DNA from: Peristeroidobacter agariperforans
Lineage (GTDB): Bacteria > Pseudomonadota > Gammaproteobacteria > Steroidobacterales > Steroidobacteraceae
Length of the DNA: 64,000 bases
Direction: 5' to 3'
NCBI RefSeq assembly: GCF_004138335.1
Contig: NZ_RYFW01000002.1
Span: forward strand, 1,283,501 to 1,347,500
The notes below the pieces were generated by a model. It was not told the origin of the DNA and did no database searches. It saw nothing but the letters and a program-made list of their open reading frames with translations. Below, in pieces: positions 35,724 through 46,805 of the stretch (the first letter of the stretch is position 1; each line of letters begins with the position of its first letter). Both the position numbers and the translations under genes were made by a program.

Positions 35724-37550
35724 ATGAAACGTCAGCATCGCTGGGTCCTGCTGGTGGCTGCCTCGTCCACCGTCACCTTGGCTTCGGCCGCGGACCTCGA
35801 AACTCACATGAGCAAGTCATCCAACTGGGCCGCCCAGGCCGGTGACTATGCGAATCATCGCTACAGTGAACTGAAGCAGATCAACGCCAGCAACGTAGGG
35901 CGCATGCAAGTGGCCTGGACGATGTCCACCGGCGTGCTACGCGGCCACGAGGGCTCGCCGCTGGTGATCGGCGACACGATGTACATCCACACGCCGTTTC
36001 CGAACAACGTGTTCGCGGTCAATCTGAAGGACCAATCCTACAAATGGAAGTATGAGCCCAAGCAGGATGCGTCGGTTGTACCGGTCATGTGCTGTGACAC
36101 TGTCAACCGCGGCCTGGCGTATGGCGACGGCAAGATCCTGTTGCAACAGGCGGACACGACGCTGGTCGCGCTGGATGCAAATTCCGGCAAGGTGGTGTGG
36201 ACCGCGAAGAACGGCGATCCCAAGATCGGCGAGACCAACACCAATGCGCCGCACGTCTTCAAAGACACGGTGATCACCGGTATTTCCGGCGGTGAGTTCG
36301 GTGTGCGCGGGCGCTTGATTGCCTACGACCTGGCCACCGGCAAGAAGAAATGGACAGCCTGGAGCACCGGCCCGGATAAAGAAGTACTGATCGATCCGGC
36401 CAAGACCATGACCTGGACCAACGGCAAGATGGCTCCGGTCGGCGCCGACTCCTCGATCAAATCGTGGAAGGGCGATCAATGGAAGCTGGGCGGCGGCACC
36501 ACCTGGGGCTGGTATGCCTACGATCCGAAGTTGAATCTGGTCTATTACGGCACCGGCAATCCGGGCACGTGGAATCCGTCGCAGCGTCCCGGCGACAACA
36601 AATGGTCGATGACGCTGTTCGCTCGCGATCTGAACACGGGCATGGCGAAGTGGGCCTATCAGATGACGCCGCACGACGAATGGGACTATGACGGCATCAA
36701 CGAGAACCTGCTGGTCGACCTGAACATCAAGGGCAAGACGGTGCCGGCGGTGGTGCACTTCGATCGCAACGGTTTCGGCTACACGTTGAACCGCGAGACC
36801 GGCGAGCTGCTGGTTGCAGAAAAATACGATCCGACGGTGAACTGGGCGAGCAAGGTCGATATGAAGACCGGCCGTCCCGTGGTCGACAAGCGATTCTCGC
36901 CTGGGACCACCGGCCCCGACGTCAATGTGAAAGACATTTGCCCGGCCGCGCTCGGCACCAAGGACCAGCAGCCCGCCAGCTACGATCGCAAGAGCGGTCT
37001 GATCATGGTGCCGACCAATCACGTGTGCATGACGTATGAGCCCTTCCAGGTGGAATACACCGCAGGGCAGCCGTATGTGGGCGCGACGTTGACCATGTAT
37101 CCGACGCCGGGCAGTCACGGCGGCATGGGCAACTTCATCGCGTGGGATGCGGCCCAAGGCAAGATCGTCTGGTCGAAGCCGGAACGTTTCTCGGTCTGGT
37201 CGGGCGCGCTGACGACCGCCGGCGACGTGGTGTTCTACGGCACGCTGGAAGGTTATATCAAGGCGGTCTCGCCGAAGGACGGCAAGGAGCTTTGGAAGTT
37301 CAAGACTCCGTCCGGAATCATCGGCAACGTGTTCACGTATGAGTACGGCGGCAAGCAGTACGTCGGCGTGTATTCCGGCATCGGCGGCTGGGCCGGGATC
37401 GGCATGGCCGCGGGCCTGACCGAATCCACCGAAGGCCTGGGCGCGGTGGGCGGTTACAAGGATCTGGCGAAGTACACGACGCTCGGCGGCTCGCTGTTCA
37501 TCTTCGGGTTGCCAGACAGCACTGGCACGGCCACGACTGCACTGAAATGA
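35724..37550 (+). CDS. xoxF: XoxF-type lanthanide-dependent PQQ methanol dehydrogenase
   Basis: 608 residues with a signal peptide ([16 protein letters not shown]). Key residues: vicinal disulfide Cys123-Cys124 ([10 protein letters not shown]), metal ligands Glu191 ([10 protein letters not shown]) and Asn279 (GTGNP), catalytic Asp321 and the extra Asp323 in DEWDYDG. The extra Asp distinguishes lanthanide enzymes from calcium MxaF, which has Ala there. Tryptophan-docking propeller repeats are present throughout. It oxidises methanol or other short alcohols in the periplasm and passes electrons to cytochrome c. The ATG at 35724 is preferred because it starts the signal peptide; an in-frame ATG exists at 35661. 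The stop overlaps xoxG (ATGA). Confidence 0.96.
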   Translation: MKRQHRWVLLVAASSTVTLASAADLETHMSKSSNWAAQAGDYANHRYSELKQINASNVGRMQVAWTMSTGVLRGHEGSPLVIGDTMYIHTPFPNNVFAVNLKDQSYKWKYEPKQDASVVPVMCCDTVNRGLAYGDGKILLQQADTTLVALDANSGKVVWTAKNGDPKIGETNTNAPHVFKDTVITGISGGEFGVRGRLIAYDLATGKKKWTAWSTGPDKEVLIDPAKTMTWTNGKMAPVGADSSIKSWKGDQWKLGGGTTWGWYAYDPKLNLVYYGTGNPGTWNPSQRPGDNKWSMTLFARDLNTGMAKWAYQMTPHDEWDYDGINENLLVDLNIKGKTVPAVVHFDRNGFGYTLNRETGELLVAEKYDPTVNWASKVDMKTGRPVVDKRFSPGTTGPDVNVKDICPAALGTKDQQPASYDRKSGLIMVPTNHVCMTYEPFQVEYTAGQPYVGATLTMYPTPGSHGGMGNFIAWDAAQGKIVWSKPERFSVWSGALTTAGDVVFYGTLEGYIKAVSPKDGKELWKFKTPSGIIGNVFTYEYGGKQYVGVYSGIGGWAGIGMAAGLTESTEGLGAVGGYKDLAKYTTLGGSLFIFGLPDSTGTATTALK

Positions 37551-37981
37551 GCTCACGGCAAATGGGCTCACTGAAAATGCGGGTAGCGAAGTGGTCGATC
37601 GGGTTTCTGGTTTTGAGTGTCGCCGCGGTGTGCACCAGTGCCAACGACGCACCCGCGGCCGATGCTCTCTACCAGGTGCAGGATGGCAACAAGGTCGATG
37701 AGAAAACATTGAAAGGCTGGAAGACGTGGCGGGCGCTCGCTTGCGAGCGCTGCCACGGGGCCGAACAGGAAGGAATGGTGGGCCCGTCGCTGGTGGAGTC
37801 GCTAAAGAAACTGAGCAAAGAGGACTTCCACACGCTGATCATGAATGGCCGCCCGGAGAAGGGCATGCCGCCGTTCAACACCAGCGCGATGGTGAACGAG
37901 AACTGGGAAGGCCTGTACGCCTACTTGAAAGGTCGCTCCGATGGCAAGATCCAGCCTGGCCGCCTGCAGCCGATGCAATAG
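37547..37981 (+). CDS. xoxG: XoxG-like c-type cytochrome, electron acceptor of XoxF
   Basis: 144 residues. A signal stretch ([17 protein letters not shown]) is followed by one heme-binding CERCH in [22 protein letters not shown] and a probable axial Met in EKGMPPFN. It is a small class I cytochrome c in the periplasm. Its ATG overlaps the xoxF stop, as expected for the dedicated electron acceptor. Later in-frame ATGs at 37562 and 37577 could also be used. Confidence 0.9.
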   Translation: MSSRQMGSLKMRVAKWSIGFLVLSVAAVCTSANDAPAADALYQVQDGNKVDEKTLKGWKTWRALACERCHGAEQEGMVGPSLVESLKKLSKEDFHTLIMNGRPEKGMPPFNTSAMVNENWEGLYAYLKGRSDGKIQPGRLQPMQ

Positions 37982-38843
37982 ATTGCGCGTGGGCGCGACC
38001 GGGCTGGCCTGTCTTCTGCTGTCATTCGCCGCAGCGGGCGTCGCTGCGGCGGATCAGTCCGAAACGACGCTCCGCGTCTGCGCCGATCCGGACAACCTGC
38101 CGTTGTCCAATCAGCGCGGCGAGGGCTATGAGAACAAGATCGCCGAAGCGCTGGCGCACGATCTGGGCCGTCAGGTCGAATACACCTTCTTTCCCCAGCG
38201 CATGGGCTTCGTTCGCAATACGTTGCGTTACCGAGACGAGGCCACGCAAAAGTTCAAATGCGATGTGATCATCGGCGTGCCCAAAGGCTACGAGCTCACG
38301 GCCACGACGCGGCCGTATATGCGCTCTACGTATGCGCTGTTAATCGCAGATCCTGGCAAGCAGGGCGAGGTGCAGACCGCCGACGATCTGTTGAAGCTGC
38401 CGCCTGACAAACTATCTTCACTGCGCATCGGCGTCTTCGGGCGCTCGCCGGGCGCGGATTGGTTGCTGCGTCATGGGCTGCTCGAACAAGCTGTCGTGTA
38501 CGCGCCGCAGAGCGGCGACGTGCACGAGAATCCCGCCCACATCATCGAGCGGGATCTGAACGAGAAAAAGATCGACGTCGCCATTCTGTGGGGGCCCATG
38601 GCGGGTTATCTGGTGCAGCGACACACGGCGTCGCCCCGGGCTTCGTCCCAGTGGCGCGCCGTGCCTTTTTTGCCCGACCCGCAGATCCGCTTCGATTTCG
38701 AGATCGCCATGGGCGTGCGCTTTGGCGAAAAACAATGGCAGGGCGTGCTCGACAACTGGATCGGCTCGCACCAGGCCCGGATCGACGAGATCCTGTTGAG
38801 TTATCGCGTGCCGCTGCTCGATGACAGCGGCAAGGTCAAGTAA
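37941..38843 (+). CDS. xoxJ: XoxJ-like periplasmic binding protein of quinoprotein dehydrogenase
   Basis: Up to 300 residues. A signal peptide (VGATGLACLLLSFAAAGVAAA) precedes a substrate-binding-protein fold: TLRVCADPDNLPLSNQRGEGYENKIAEALAHDLGRQVEYTFFPQRMGFVRNTLR, CDVIIGVPKGYELTATTRPYMRSTYAL and IDVAILWGPMAGYLVQ. XoxJ/MxaJ proteins are thought to help assemble or activate the dehydrogenase. The start is uncertain. ATG 37941 overlaps xoxG by 41 bases, and TTG 37983 or GTG 37989 would begin closer to the signal peptide. Confidence 0.9.
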   Translation: MARSSLAACSRCNRLRVGATGLACLLLSFAAAGVAAADQSETTLRVCADPDNLPLSNQRGEGYENKIAEALAHDLGRQVEYTFFPQRMGFVRNTLRYRDEATQKFKCDVIIGVPKGYELTATTRPYMRSTYALLIADPGKQGEVQTADDLLKLPPDKLSSLRIGVFGRSPGADWLLRHGLLEQAVVYAPQSGDVHENPAHIIERDLNEKKIDVAILWGPMAGYLVQRHTASPRASSQWRAVPFLPDPQIRFDFEIAMGVRFGEKQWQGVLDNWIGSHQARIDEILLSYRVPLLDDSGKVK

Positions 38844-38861
38844 GCCGCCCGGGGAGCATGT

Positions 38862-39971
<1,110 letters not shown>

Positions 39972-40003
39972 AGATCGATCAACAACGACTGAGGGTAAGA
40001 ACC

Positions 40004-40582
40004 ATGAGCGCTTTGAAAATTCATCCGTCGGTGGATGGCGGCGTCAAGGCCGGCAGGTCGGGCTTCTCGGGCGGCACTCTGACGTGCCGGTGCAAGGACA
40101 ACCAGGTGACGGTGCAGCTGGCGGGCGACGTCGCTTTCAATCACGTCTGCGGCTGCACCAAGTGCTGGAAGCCGGAGGGCTCGCTGTTCTCGATGGTCGC
40201 GGTCATTCCACGCGACAAGCTGCAAGTCACGGCCAACGCGCAGAAGCTCAAGATCGTCGACGAGTCGGCCGCGATTCAACGCTATGCGTGCACCGGCTGC
40301 GGCGTGCACATGTACGGACGCATCGAAAACAAGAACCATCCGTTCTATGGCTTCGACTTCGTGCACACCGAGCTGTCGAGCGATCAGGGCTGGGCGGCGC
40401 CGGAGTTCGCGGCGTTCGTGTCGTCCATCATCGAGTCAGGCGCGAATCCACAGAACATGGGTGCGGTGCGTGCGCGGCTGAGCGAGTTGGGCCTGGCGCC
40501 TTATGACTGCCTGTCGCCCCCGCTGATGGATCTGATCGCGACTCACACCGCGAAGGCGAAAGGAGTAGTGGCGGCGGCTTGA
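40004..40582 (+). CDS. gfa: Glutathione-dependent formaldehyde-activating enzyme (Gfa)
   Basis: 192 residues. Zinc ligands of the GFA fold are present: [29 protein letters not shown] and [14 protein letters not shown]. It promotes addition of formaldehyde to glutathione, giving the substrate of the preceding dehydrogenase, although the spontaneous reaction also occurs. The C-terminal part [28 protein letters not shown] is typical of Gfa rather than of small GFA-domain proteins. It ends the xox operon and meets a convergent gene two bases later. Confidence 0.93.
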   Translation: MSALKIHPSVDGGVKAGRSGFSGGTLTCRCKDNQVTVQLAGDVAFNHVCGCTKCWKPEGSLFSMVAVIPRDKLQVTANAQKLKIVDESAAIQRYACTGCGVHMYGRIENKNHPFYGFDFVHTELSSDQGWAAPEFAAFVSSIIESGANPQNMGAVRARLSELGLAPYDCLSPPLMDLIATHTAKAKGVVAAA

Positions 40583-40584
40583 TA

Positions 40585-41577
40585 TCACCATCGGTGGTGA
40601 ACGTGGCGGGCGATCTTCTGCTGGTAAATCGAGCGGATCGCCTGCATTGCTCCTGGGGACAATGACGCGAGCTCGCTTGCGGCCGCGTTCGCCAGCGCCT
40701 GTTGTGGGGACTTCGCACCGGGAATCACCACCGACACGGCGTCTTCCATGAGAATCCAGCGCAGGGCGAAAGCGGCCATCGAGACGCCTTGCGGCAGCAA
40801 CGGACGAATTGATTCCACGGCGTCCAGTGCAACGTCATAGGGCACGCCGGCGAATGTTTCGCCGACGTCGAACGCTTCGCCGTGACGGTTGAAATTCCGA
40901 TGATCGTCAGGCGCGAACTGCGAATCGCGCGTCAACTTGCCCGTCAATAGCCCGCTTGCCAGCGGCACTCGAGCGATGACCGCTACCTTGCGAGCCTTGG
41001 CTTCGCGAAACAACAACTCGGCGGGTCGTTGGCGGAAGATGTTGTAAATGATCTGCACCGATTCGACGCCGGGATACTCGATGGCCTTGAGTGCTTCTTC
41101 GACTTTCTCCACCGAAACGCCGTAGTGTCCGATCTTGCCGGCCGCGACCAGCGCATCGAGCGCTTCGAACACTTCGGGGCGGTAATACACCTCGGTGGGC
41201 GGACAGTGCAGCTGCACCAGGTCGAGTGTCTCGACGCCGAGGTTCTGCAGGCTGCGATCGATGAACGCTTCGAGGTTCTTGCGGTTGTAGCCATCGGCGA
41301 CATGGGGAGAGAGGCGCCGGCCGGCCTTGGTCGCGACGATGGGGCGCTGGCCGCGCCAGTCTTTCAACACATCGCGAATGATGCGCTCGGAACGGCCGTC
41401 GCCGTACACATCGGCGGTGTCGATGAAATTCGTTCCGGCGTCCAGCGCCGCACGAAGCGCGTCGCGCGCCTGCGCTTCATCGACATCGCCCCAGGAGCCG
41501 CCGATTGCCCACGCGCCAAAACCAATGTCAGCGATATTCCAGCCGGTGCGGCCGAACGGGCGGGTGTGCAAGCTCAT
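40585..41577 (-). CDS. Aldo/keto reductase
   Basis: 330 residues. TIM-barrel AKR with RPFGRTGWNIADIGFGAWAIGG, catalytic Asp and Tyr in NFIDTADVYGDGRSE, Lys in IVATKAGRR and His in LVQLHCPP. The NADPH-binding end SVVIPGAKSPQQALANAAA is present. It resembles the AKR11/12-like or general stress groups; the substrate is unknown. Its location at the end of the methanol cluster may be incidental because the gene is oppositely oriented. Confidence 0.92.
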   Translation of the reverse strand: MSLHTRPFGRTGWNIADIGFGAWAIGGSWGDVDEAQARDALRAALDAGTNFIDTADVYGDGRSERIIRDVLKDWRGQRPIVATKAGRRLSPHVADGYNRKNLEAFIDRSLQNLGVETLDLVQLHCPPTEVYYRPEVFEALDALVAAGKIGHYGVSVEKVEEALKAIEYPGVESVQIIYNIFRQRPAELLFREAKARKVAVIARVPLASGLLTGKLTRDSQFAPDDHRNFNRHGEAFDVGETFAGVPYDVALDAVESIRPLLPQGVSMAAFALRWILMEDAVSVVIPGAKSPQQALANAAASELASLSPGAMQAIRSIYQQKIARHVHHRW

Positions 41578-41638
41578 GGGTGACTCCCGGAACGAAATGA
41601 CCGGGAATTCTGGCAGCTCGGTGCGACGGCGGCGAGAG

Positions 41639-44455
41639 CTATATCGATCGCTTCGATCGACGGTTGGTAATCAACAGCAACAGTCCGCCCAGCAGCGTCA
41701 GCATATCCATCGCGCCACCACCGCCGCCGCCGCCGCGCCAGGGGGCTGGAGTCGTTGCGGTCACGGAGCTGGTCGCTTCGTTGTCGGCAGGATTGATGTC
41801 GGCCATGCTCGGGCCGAAGGCCACGTTGGCGGTGGCTTTGGCCGGGCCTGCACTGGTTGCCACTGCAGTGAAGGAAAATGCTTGGATCTCGCCCGGCGCA
41901 AGCCTGCCCAAGGTGCAAGAGGCGCCGCCTGCGGCCGAGCTGCAACCGCCAGGCACAAAACCGAGCGTGAAGCTCGAGCCCAGTTGGAATCCAACGGTGC
42001 CGTCGCTCGCCGAAGTAGTTCCGCGATTCGTCACGGTCACCGTGTAAGTGACATTGCGTCCCTGCGTTACGCTGGTGGTCGAGGGCGTGAGTGCGATGCC
42101 GAGATCGCCAGGATCGCCAGTGACGGCGGATGCCTGCGCGGAGTTGTTGCCTGCGGCCGAGTCGTTCTCATGCGCAGCGATGGTCGCTGTCACCGGAATG
42201 AAGAGCGCGGAAGCGGGCGTTGTGTATCTCACGACGGCATTCACTTCTTCACCGACGCGCAGCACCGGGATCGTACACGTCGTCGCCGCACAGGCGCCGA
42301 GGTCAGTCGTGATGCTCACGTTCGTCAGTTCCGCAGGCACCACGGCTGAGAGCTTCACAGCCGTCGCGTGATACGGGCCTTTGTTCACGGCTCGCACATT
42401 GAACGTCGATTCATAGCCTCTGGGACGAGTGCCGCCGTGATCGCCGATCTCCACCTGCAAGTCTGGCGACACTTCGAATGCGGCCGCGCCGCGCACGCCG
42501 GTGCCGGCATGAATCAACGATGGACGATTCGGGTCGAGCACCAGCTGACCGACGTACCACGGACCGCCGTCATCCGCTGCCGCGCGCAGCACTTCCCAGG
42601 TCGCACCGGCGTCCACCGAACGCAGGATCGAAGAAGAACGCTGGATGCCGAACGAATAACCCGGATCGAGGCTCGCCGCGTAAATCGTCGTCGGCACCGC
42701 CGGATCGATGACGATCGAGCTGGCTGCATCATTGGCAATGACGGCGAACGAGTTGTTTGCGATGAACGAGTCGCCGCCGTCGTCGCTGACCTGCAAGCCG
42801 TTCTCCGTCGCGACATAGACGCGCGAGCTGTTGGACGGATCGATGGCGATCTTGTACACGTCCTGGCGGGTGAAACTCTGGCTCCAGGTCAGGCCGCGAT
42901 CTAGCGAGCGATACAATCCTCCCGGCGTGTCGGGGAAGAAGCCCTGGTAGGCCGCAAGAAACATTCGCGACGGATCGGCGGGATCGACCTGCATGTCCAT
43001 GCCGAACAGATCCGTCGGCAGATGGGTGCTGTAGGGCAGCCACGTCACACCGCCGTCGCTGCTCCGATAAATGCCCGCGCTCGGCGTCGTCGACACCTTG
43101 TACACGTTCACATACATCGTGTTCGCATCCTGCGGATCGAACGCGAACACCTGCGGCGAAAAGCCGTTGAGGTCAGCGTTGGGCGCGAGCCATGACCGGC
43201 CGCCGTCGATCGAGCGGAACACGCCACGATTGAACACGCCAAAGAAAATCGAACTCGGCGAGCCGGGCTTGACGGCCAGGCTGGCCTGGCCGAACTCGAA
43301 GCCTGGGTGCAACGCTTGCGCCGCGGCCAGGTTCAAGCGTTGCCAGTCGGCAGCGCCGCTGGTGGCGAACAATCCGCCGCCGCCACCGACGGTGTATGTG
43401 TAGATCCTGGAATTGGCGGCCAGCGTGGTAGCGAACTGCGTCGGACTGGAGGCGACCGGGGAGAGTGCTGCTTCGGTCCACGTCTGCGCGTCGTTGTTCG
43501 AATAGAGTGCGCCTTGCTGTCCCAACACGACGATGCGCGTCGGCACGGTGGCATCGAAGCTTGCGCCCTCGTACCTGAGCGTCGGCAGATTACCTAGCGT
43601 CGACCAGGTGGCGCCGTAGTTGGTCGTCACCTGGAGCGGAGCAACGCCTCTGTTGGTGGCAACGGCGCGGCCGGGTGTGGACGGGTCAACCGCGATGGAA
43701 GCGAACGAACCGCTGCTCGTCCGGTGCCAGGTGACACCGCGATCGTTGGAGATCCACAGACCGTCATTGCACGCCACGATGAGCCGAGTGGCCGACAGCT
43801 GCGCAATGTCATAAACCCATGACTTGCTCTCGGGGTCGGGATTGACTCGCGGATCCGACCAGGTGATGCCGCCGTCCGTGCTGCGGATCACTGTGGCGCC
43901 GCTGAAGGAGTAGACGACGTCGCTATCTTGCGGATCGACGAGGATTCGCGTCAGCGTCTGCGGCGCGATGCCGGGCGCCGACCAGGATTGGCCGCGATCG
44001 TCGCTGCGATAGACTCGATTGCCCATCGCGTAATAGACCGTCGCGCCATTCGTGCCGACGCCCCACACGCCAGCGCCGGCGGGCGCCACTTGAATGAAAC
44101 TTTGTCCGCGGTCGTCGGAACGAAACAGACCGTGATCCAACGCGGTGACGTACAGGCGGTTGCCGTCGGTGGGATCGACCGCGAGGCCGTTCACCTGGCT
44201 CGCGAAGTTTTTCAGGATCGTCCAGGTGACGCCACCATCGGTGGAGCGATGCACGCTGCGGCTGTAAATGGCATAGAACACGCTCGAGTCGGTCGAGCTT
44301 GCCCGTACGCCCTGAAACATGCCACCGGGCGGGCCTTTGATAGTCCAACTGTTGACCCCGGCATCGCTGATGTTGGCCAGCAGCGCCAGCGCGGCGCCCA
44401 GCGACACCACGCCGAATCGACGATAGGAACTCACCCGCTTTCCCTTCTTCTGCAT
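41639..44455 (-). CDS. Large secreted BNR-repeat protein with DUF11-like domains and GlyGly-CTERM-like tail
   Basis: About 938 residues. After a signal peptide (YRRFGVVSLGAALALLANISDA) there are many sialidase/sortilin-like Asp-box repeats (STDGGVTWTIL, SDDRGQSF, SIDGGRSW, SSDGGVTWLPY, SVDAGATWEVL). Two DUF11-like beta domains follow, including NVTYTVTVTNRGTTSASDGTVGFQL. The tail is a Gly-rich stretch (APWRGGGGGGGAMDMLTL), a hydrophobic helix and basic RRSKR, the layout of rhombosortase GlyGly-CTERM signals. It is likely a surface protein exported by type II secretion. ATG 44455 is used; 44491 is possible. Confidence 0.85.
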   Translation of the reverse strand: MQKKGKRVSSYRRFGVVSLGAALALLANISDAGVNSWTIKGPPGGMFQGVRASSTDSSVFYAIYSRSVHRSTDGGVTWTILKNFASQVNGLAVDPTDGNRLYVTALDHGLFRSDDRGQSFIQVAPAGAGVWGVGTNGATVYYAMGNRVYRSDDRGQSWSAPGIAPQTLTRILVDPQDSDVVYSFSGATVIRSTDGGITWSDPRVNPDPESKSWVYDIAQLSATRLIVACNDGLWISNDRGVTWHRTSSGSFASIAVDPSTPGRAVATNRGVAPLQVTTNYGATWSTLGNLPTLRYEGASFDATVPTRIVVLGQQGALYSNNDAQTWTEAALSPVASSPTQFATTLAANSRIYTYTVGGGGGLFATSGAADWQRLNLAAAQALHPGFEFGQASLAVKPGSPSSIFFGVFNRGVFRSIDGGRSWLAPNADLNGFSPQVFAFDPQDANTMYVNVYKVSTTPSAGIYRSSDGGVTWLPYSTHLPTDLFGMDMQVDPADPSRMFLAAYQGFFPDTPGGLYRSLDRGLTWSQSFTRQDVYKIAIDPSNSSRVYVATENGLQVSDDGGDSFIANNSFAVIANDAASSIVIDPAVPTTIYAASLDPGYSFGIQRSSSILRSVDAGATWEVLRAAADDGGPWYVGQLVLDPNRPSLIHAGTGVRGAAAFEVSPDLQVEIGDHGGTRPRGYESTFNVRAVNKGPYHATAVKLSAVVPAELTNVSITTDLGACAATTCTIPVLRVGEEVNAVVRYTTPASALFIPVTATIAAHENDSAAGNNSAQASAVTGDPGDLGIALTPSTTSVTQGRNVTYTVTVTNRGTTSASDGTVGFQLGSSFTLGFVPGGCSSAAGGASCTLGRLAPGEIQAFSFTAVATSAGPAKATANVAFGPSMADINPADNEATSSVTATTPAPWRGGGGGGGAMDMLTLLGGLLLLITNRRSKRSI

Positions 44456-44567
44456 CGTTATGAAGCGGCGGAAGCATAACAGGTTGTACACGGCGGACGG
44501 GTGTCGGGGAACTCAGACGCCCGACGGCAGATTAGAGGGTTGCCACCGCCGTTCATGGAAAATTGCC

Positions 44568-45422
44568 GTGCCGAAGGGCCAGATCGCGCATCGTCACAAG
44601 GCTTTCTTTATAGGCATTGGCGCCGTTGCGCTGATCCTGGCGGGTGCGGGCGCCGGCGTGGTGCTGTTGTTGTCCGGGGCTTACAGCACCGCCGCCACCA
44701 AGCAGCATTTCGGTATTACATATCGCGTCCTGGAGCTGGGTCTGCGCTATTCCGTAGCCAGCAACGCCGAAGACATCGTGGTGCCCGATCTGCAGCGCGT
44801 GGCCAATGTGAATGTAGGTTATGCATGCTATCGCAAGTATTGCGTGCAGTGTCACGGCGCCCCGGGCGTCGCTCGCGACCCGCTCGGACGTGGACAACTT
44901 CCTTCGCCGAGCAGTTTGTCGGAATCCGCTCGGGATTGGCCGGCCTCGCATCTTTTCTATGTCACGCAGCAGGGCGTGCGCATGTCGGGCATGCCGGCGT
45001 GGGAGTATCGAATATCGAGCGAAGGATTGTGGTCGACGGTGGCGTACTTGAAGGCCATGCCGTTCATGACTGTCGCTCAGCACCGTGAGTTGGATGAGGC
45101 GAGTGCCGATGAAACGTGTCCCGCGCCGACCGCCGCTGCTGCTTACACGCGAGAGCGCACGCAGATCATGTTTCGACAGTACGCATGCGACAACTGTCAC
45201 ATCATTGGTGGCATGGTTGGGCCGAAGACGCACATCGGACCGTCGTTGGTAAACTGGCGAGAGCGCAAGTACATCGCAGGCATCCTGCCCAACACGCGCG
45301 AGAATCTGGTGCGTTGGATCGTTGCCCCGCAGGATCTCAGTCCGCACACCATGATGCCGGATCTCGATGTGATCGAGCCGCACGCCCGGCAGATGGCGCG
45401 CTATTTGATGACGGAAGAATAG
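44568..45422 (+). CDS. Membrane-anchored diheme cytochrome c
   Basis: About 284 residues from GTG 44568 (GGAAAA 8 bases upstream). One N-terminal transmembrane helix (AFFIGIGAVALILAGAGAGVVLLL) is followed by two cytochrome c domains with heme motifs CVQCH and CDNCH. Candidate axial Met residues lie in MSGMPAW and TMMPDL. It is the first gene of a respiratory operon leading to the cytochrome c oxidase subunits, and probably carries electrons to that oxidase. A longer frame begins at 44460 but its N-terminus has no signal character. Confidence 0.88.
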   Translation: MPKGQIAHRHKAFFIGIGAVALILAGAGAGVVLLLSGAYSTAATKQHFGITYRVLELGLRYSVASNAEDIVVPDLQRVANVNVGYACYRKYCVQCHGAPGVARDPLGRGQLPSPSSLSESARDWPASHLFYVTQQGVRMSGMPAWEYRISSEGLWSTVAYLKAMPFMTVAQHRELDEASADETCPAPTAAAAYTRERTQIMFRQYACDNCHIIGGMVGPKTHIGPSLVNWRERKYIAGILPNTRENLVRWIVAPQDLSPHTMMPDLDVIEPHARQMARYLMTEE

Positions 45423-45426
45423 TGAG

Positions 45427-45801
45427 ATGACGCGCACCGGTCGCCCACTCTCTCTGTTGTTGTTGCTACCGCTGCTGTTTGCTTGTGCTCCCGAGCGAGA
45501 CTATGTGCCGAAAGTTGTCGATGGCGACGCGGATCGAGGTCGCGAAGCGCTGGCGCGCTATGAGTGCGGCGTGTGCCATATGATTCCGGGTGTGGCGGAC
45601 GCGCTTGGGAAGGTCGGGCCGGCGCTGGGTGATTACTCACGTCGCTCGTATGTCGCGGGCAAGTTTCCTAACGAGCCGAACACGCTGGTGCGCTGGATCG
45701 TCGATGCTCCGGCGATGGCGCCACAGACCGCGATGCCCGCCATCTCGATGTCGGAGCAGGAAGCTCGTGACATGGCCGCCTATTTATATGAGTCCGACTG
45801 A
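45427..45801 (+). CDS. Small cytochrome c lipoprotein
   Basis: 124 residues. The signal peptide ends in a lipobox-like LLFAC; one heme motif CGVCH lies in ARYECGVCHMIPGVADALGKVGPAL. PAMAPQTAMPAI supplies a likely axial Met. The domain resembles the C-terminal heme domain of the preceding diheme protein (LVRWIV and MP motifs in both), which suggests duplication. It starts four bases after the preceding stop and is two bases before the oxidase subunit II gene. Confidence 0.9.
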   Translation: MTRTGRPLSLLLLLPLLFACAPERDYVPKVVDGDADRGREALARYECGVCHMIPGVADALGKVGPALGDYSRRSYVAGKFPNEPNTLVRWIVDAPAMAPQTAMPAISMSEQEARDMAAYLYESD

Positions 45802-45803
45802 TC

Positions 45804-46805
45804 ATGCGGCCGCCTCATCCTGCGTCGGCCTTGGATCCCGCATCGGGCAGCGGCGCCGAGTTGATCGATCAGCTCGGCACCGCGTTGTATGTGGGCGGCG
45901 GTCTGATCTTCCTGGTGGTGATGGTGCTCGTCACCTGTGCTGTGCTTACGAAGGGAAGGCCGGTCAACGCGCGTTACTGGATCCTTGGTGGCGGCCTCGC
46001 GTTTCCTGCGTTCACGCTGACCGTGCTGCTGATGTACTCGCTAGCCGTCGGCAATGGGTTGAATGCCATCGGATCGAGCGGCGCTCTGCAGTTGTTTCTC
46101 GATTGTTTTGGTCTCGGCGACGCCCGGGCGCGGGCGCCGGTGGACGATGTTCTCGAGATCCACGTGGTCGGCAAGCAATGGTGGTGGGAAGTTCGTTACG
46201 ATCGGCCAGGGAAGGGCGGGGCGGTCGTGCTGGCGAACGAGCTTCGCATGCCGACGAACCAGGCCGTGGAACTGGTGCTTTCGACGACGGATGTGATCCA
46301 CAGCTTCTGGGCGCCGTCGCTGGCAGGCAAGGTGGACATGATTCCTGGTCGCACGACGCGCTTGCGTCTGCAGACCAGCGAGGCAGGAACATTTCGTGCG
46401 CTCTGCGCCGAGTACTGCGGAGGGCAGCATGCGCTGATGGCGCTGTTCGTCGTTACCCAGCATGGGGATGACTTCGAGGCCTGGCTGGCGCATCAACAAA
46501 CATCTGTTGTCGAGCCCGTCGATCCCTTTCTGAAAGTTGGCTATGACGCCTTCTTTCGTGGCGAGTGCCACAGCTGTCACACGGTCAGAGGCACGCCTGC
46601 GAATGGCGTCGCCGGTCCGGATCTGACGCATGTCGGCGGCCGCAAGTCGCTCGCCGCAGGCACGCTCAATAATCACATCGGCACCATGGCCGGTTGGATC
46701 GCCGGCGCCCAGGACGTGAAACCGGGCAACAAGATGCCGTCGTCGCTCGCGTACTCGGGCGTCGAGCTGCGTGCCCTGTCGGCGTGGTTGGGGAGTCTCC
46801 AGTGA
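45804..46805 (+). CDS. ctaC: Cytochrome c oxidase subunit II with C-terminal heme c (caa3-type)
   Basis: 333 residues. Two membrane helices (ALYVGGGLIFLVVMVLVTCAVL and WILGGGLAFPAFTLTVLLMYSLAV) precede the CuA cupredoxin domain: aromatic GKQWWWEVRY, His in VIHSFWAPSLAGKVDMIPGR and the CuA loop CAEYCGGQHALM. A fused cytochrome c domain has CHSCH and a Met in GNKMPSSL. It accepts electrons from soluble or anchored cytochrome c. The ATG is two bases after the previous stop; the stop overlaps the next gene (GTGA). Confidence 0.95.
   Translation: MRPPHPASALDPASGSGAELIDQLGTALYVGGGLIFLVVMVLVTCAVLTKGRPVNARYWILGGGLAFPAFTLTVLLMYSLAVGNGLNAIGSSGALQLFLDCFGLGDARARAPVDDVLEIHVVGKQWWWEVRYDRPGKGGAVVLANELRMPTNQAVELVLSTTDVIHSFWAPSLAGKVDMIPGRTTRLRLQTSEAGTFRALCAEYCGGQHALMALFVVTQHGDDFEAWLAHQQTSVVEPVDPFLKVGYDAFFRGECHSCHTVRGTPANGVAGPDLTHVGGRKSLAAGTLNNHIGTMAGWIAGAQDVKPGNKMPSSLAYSGVELRALSAWLGSLQ

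Noticed and set aside
35937-37709. 590-codon open frame on the minus strand opposite xoxF
   Set aside because: The composition (Arg/His/Val-rich, no hydrophobic core or motifs) is that of antisense to a GC-rich gene; xoxF on the other strand has every family residue.
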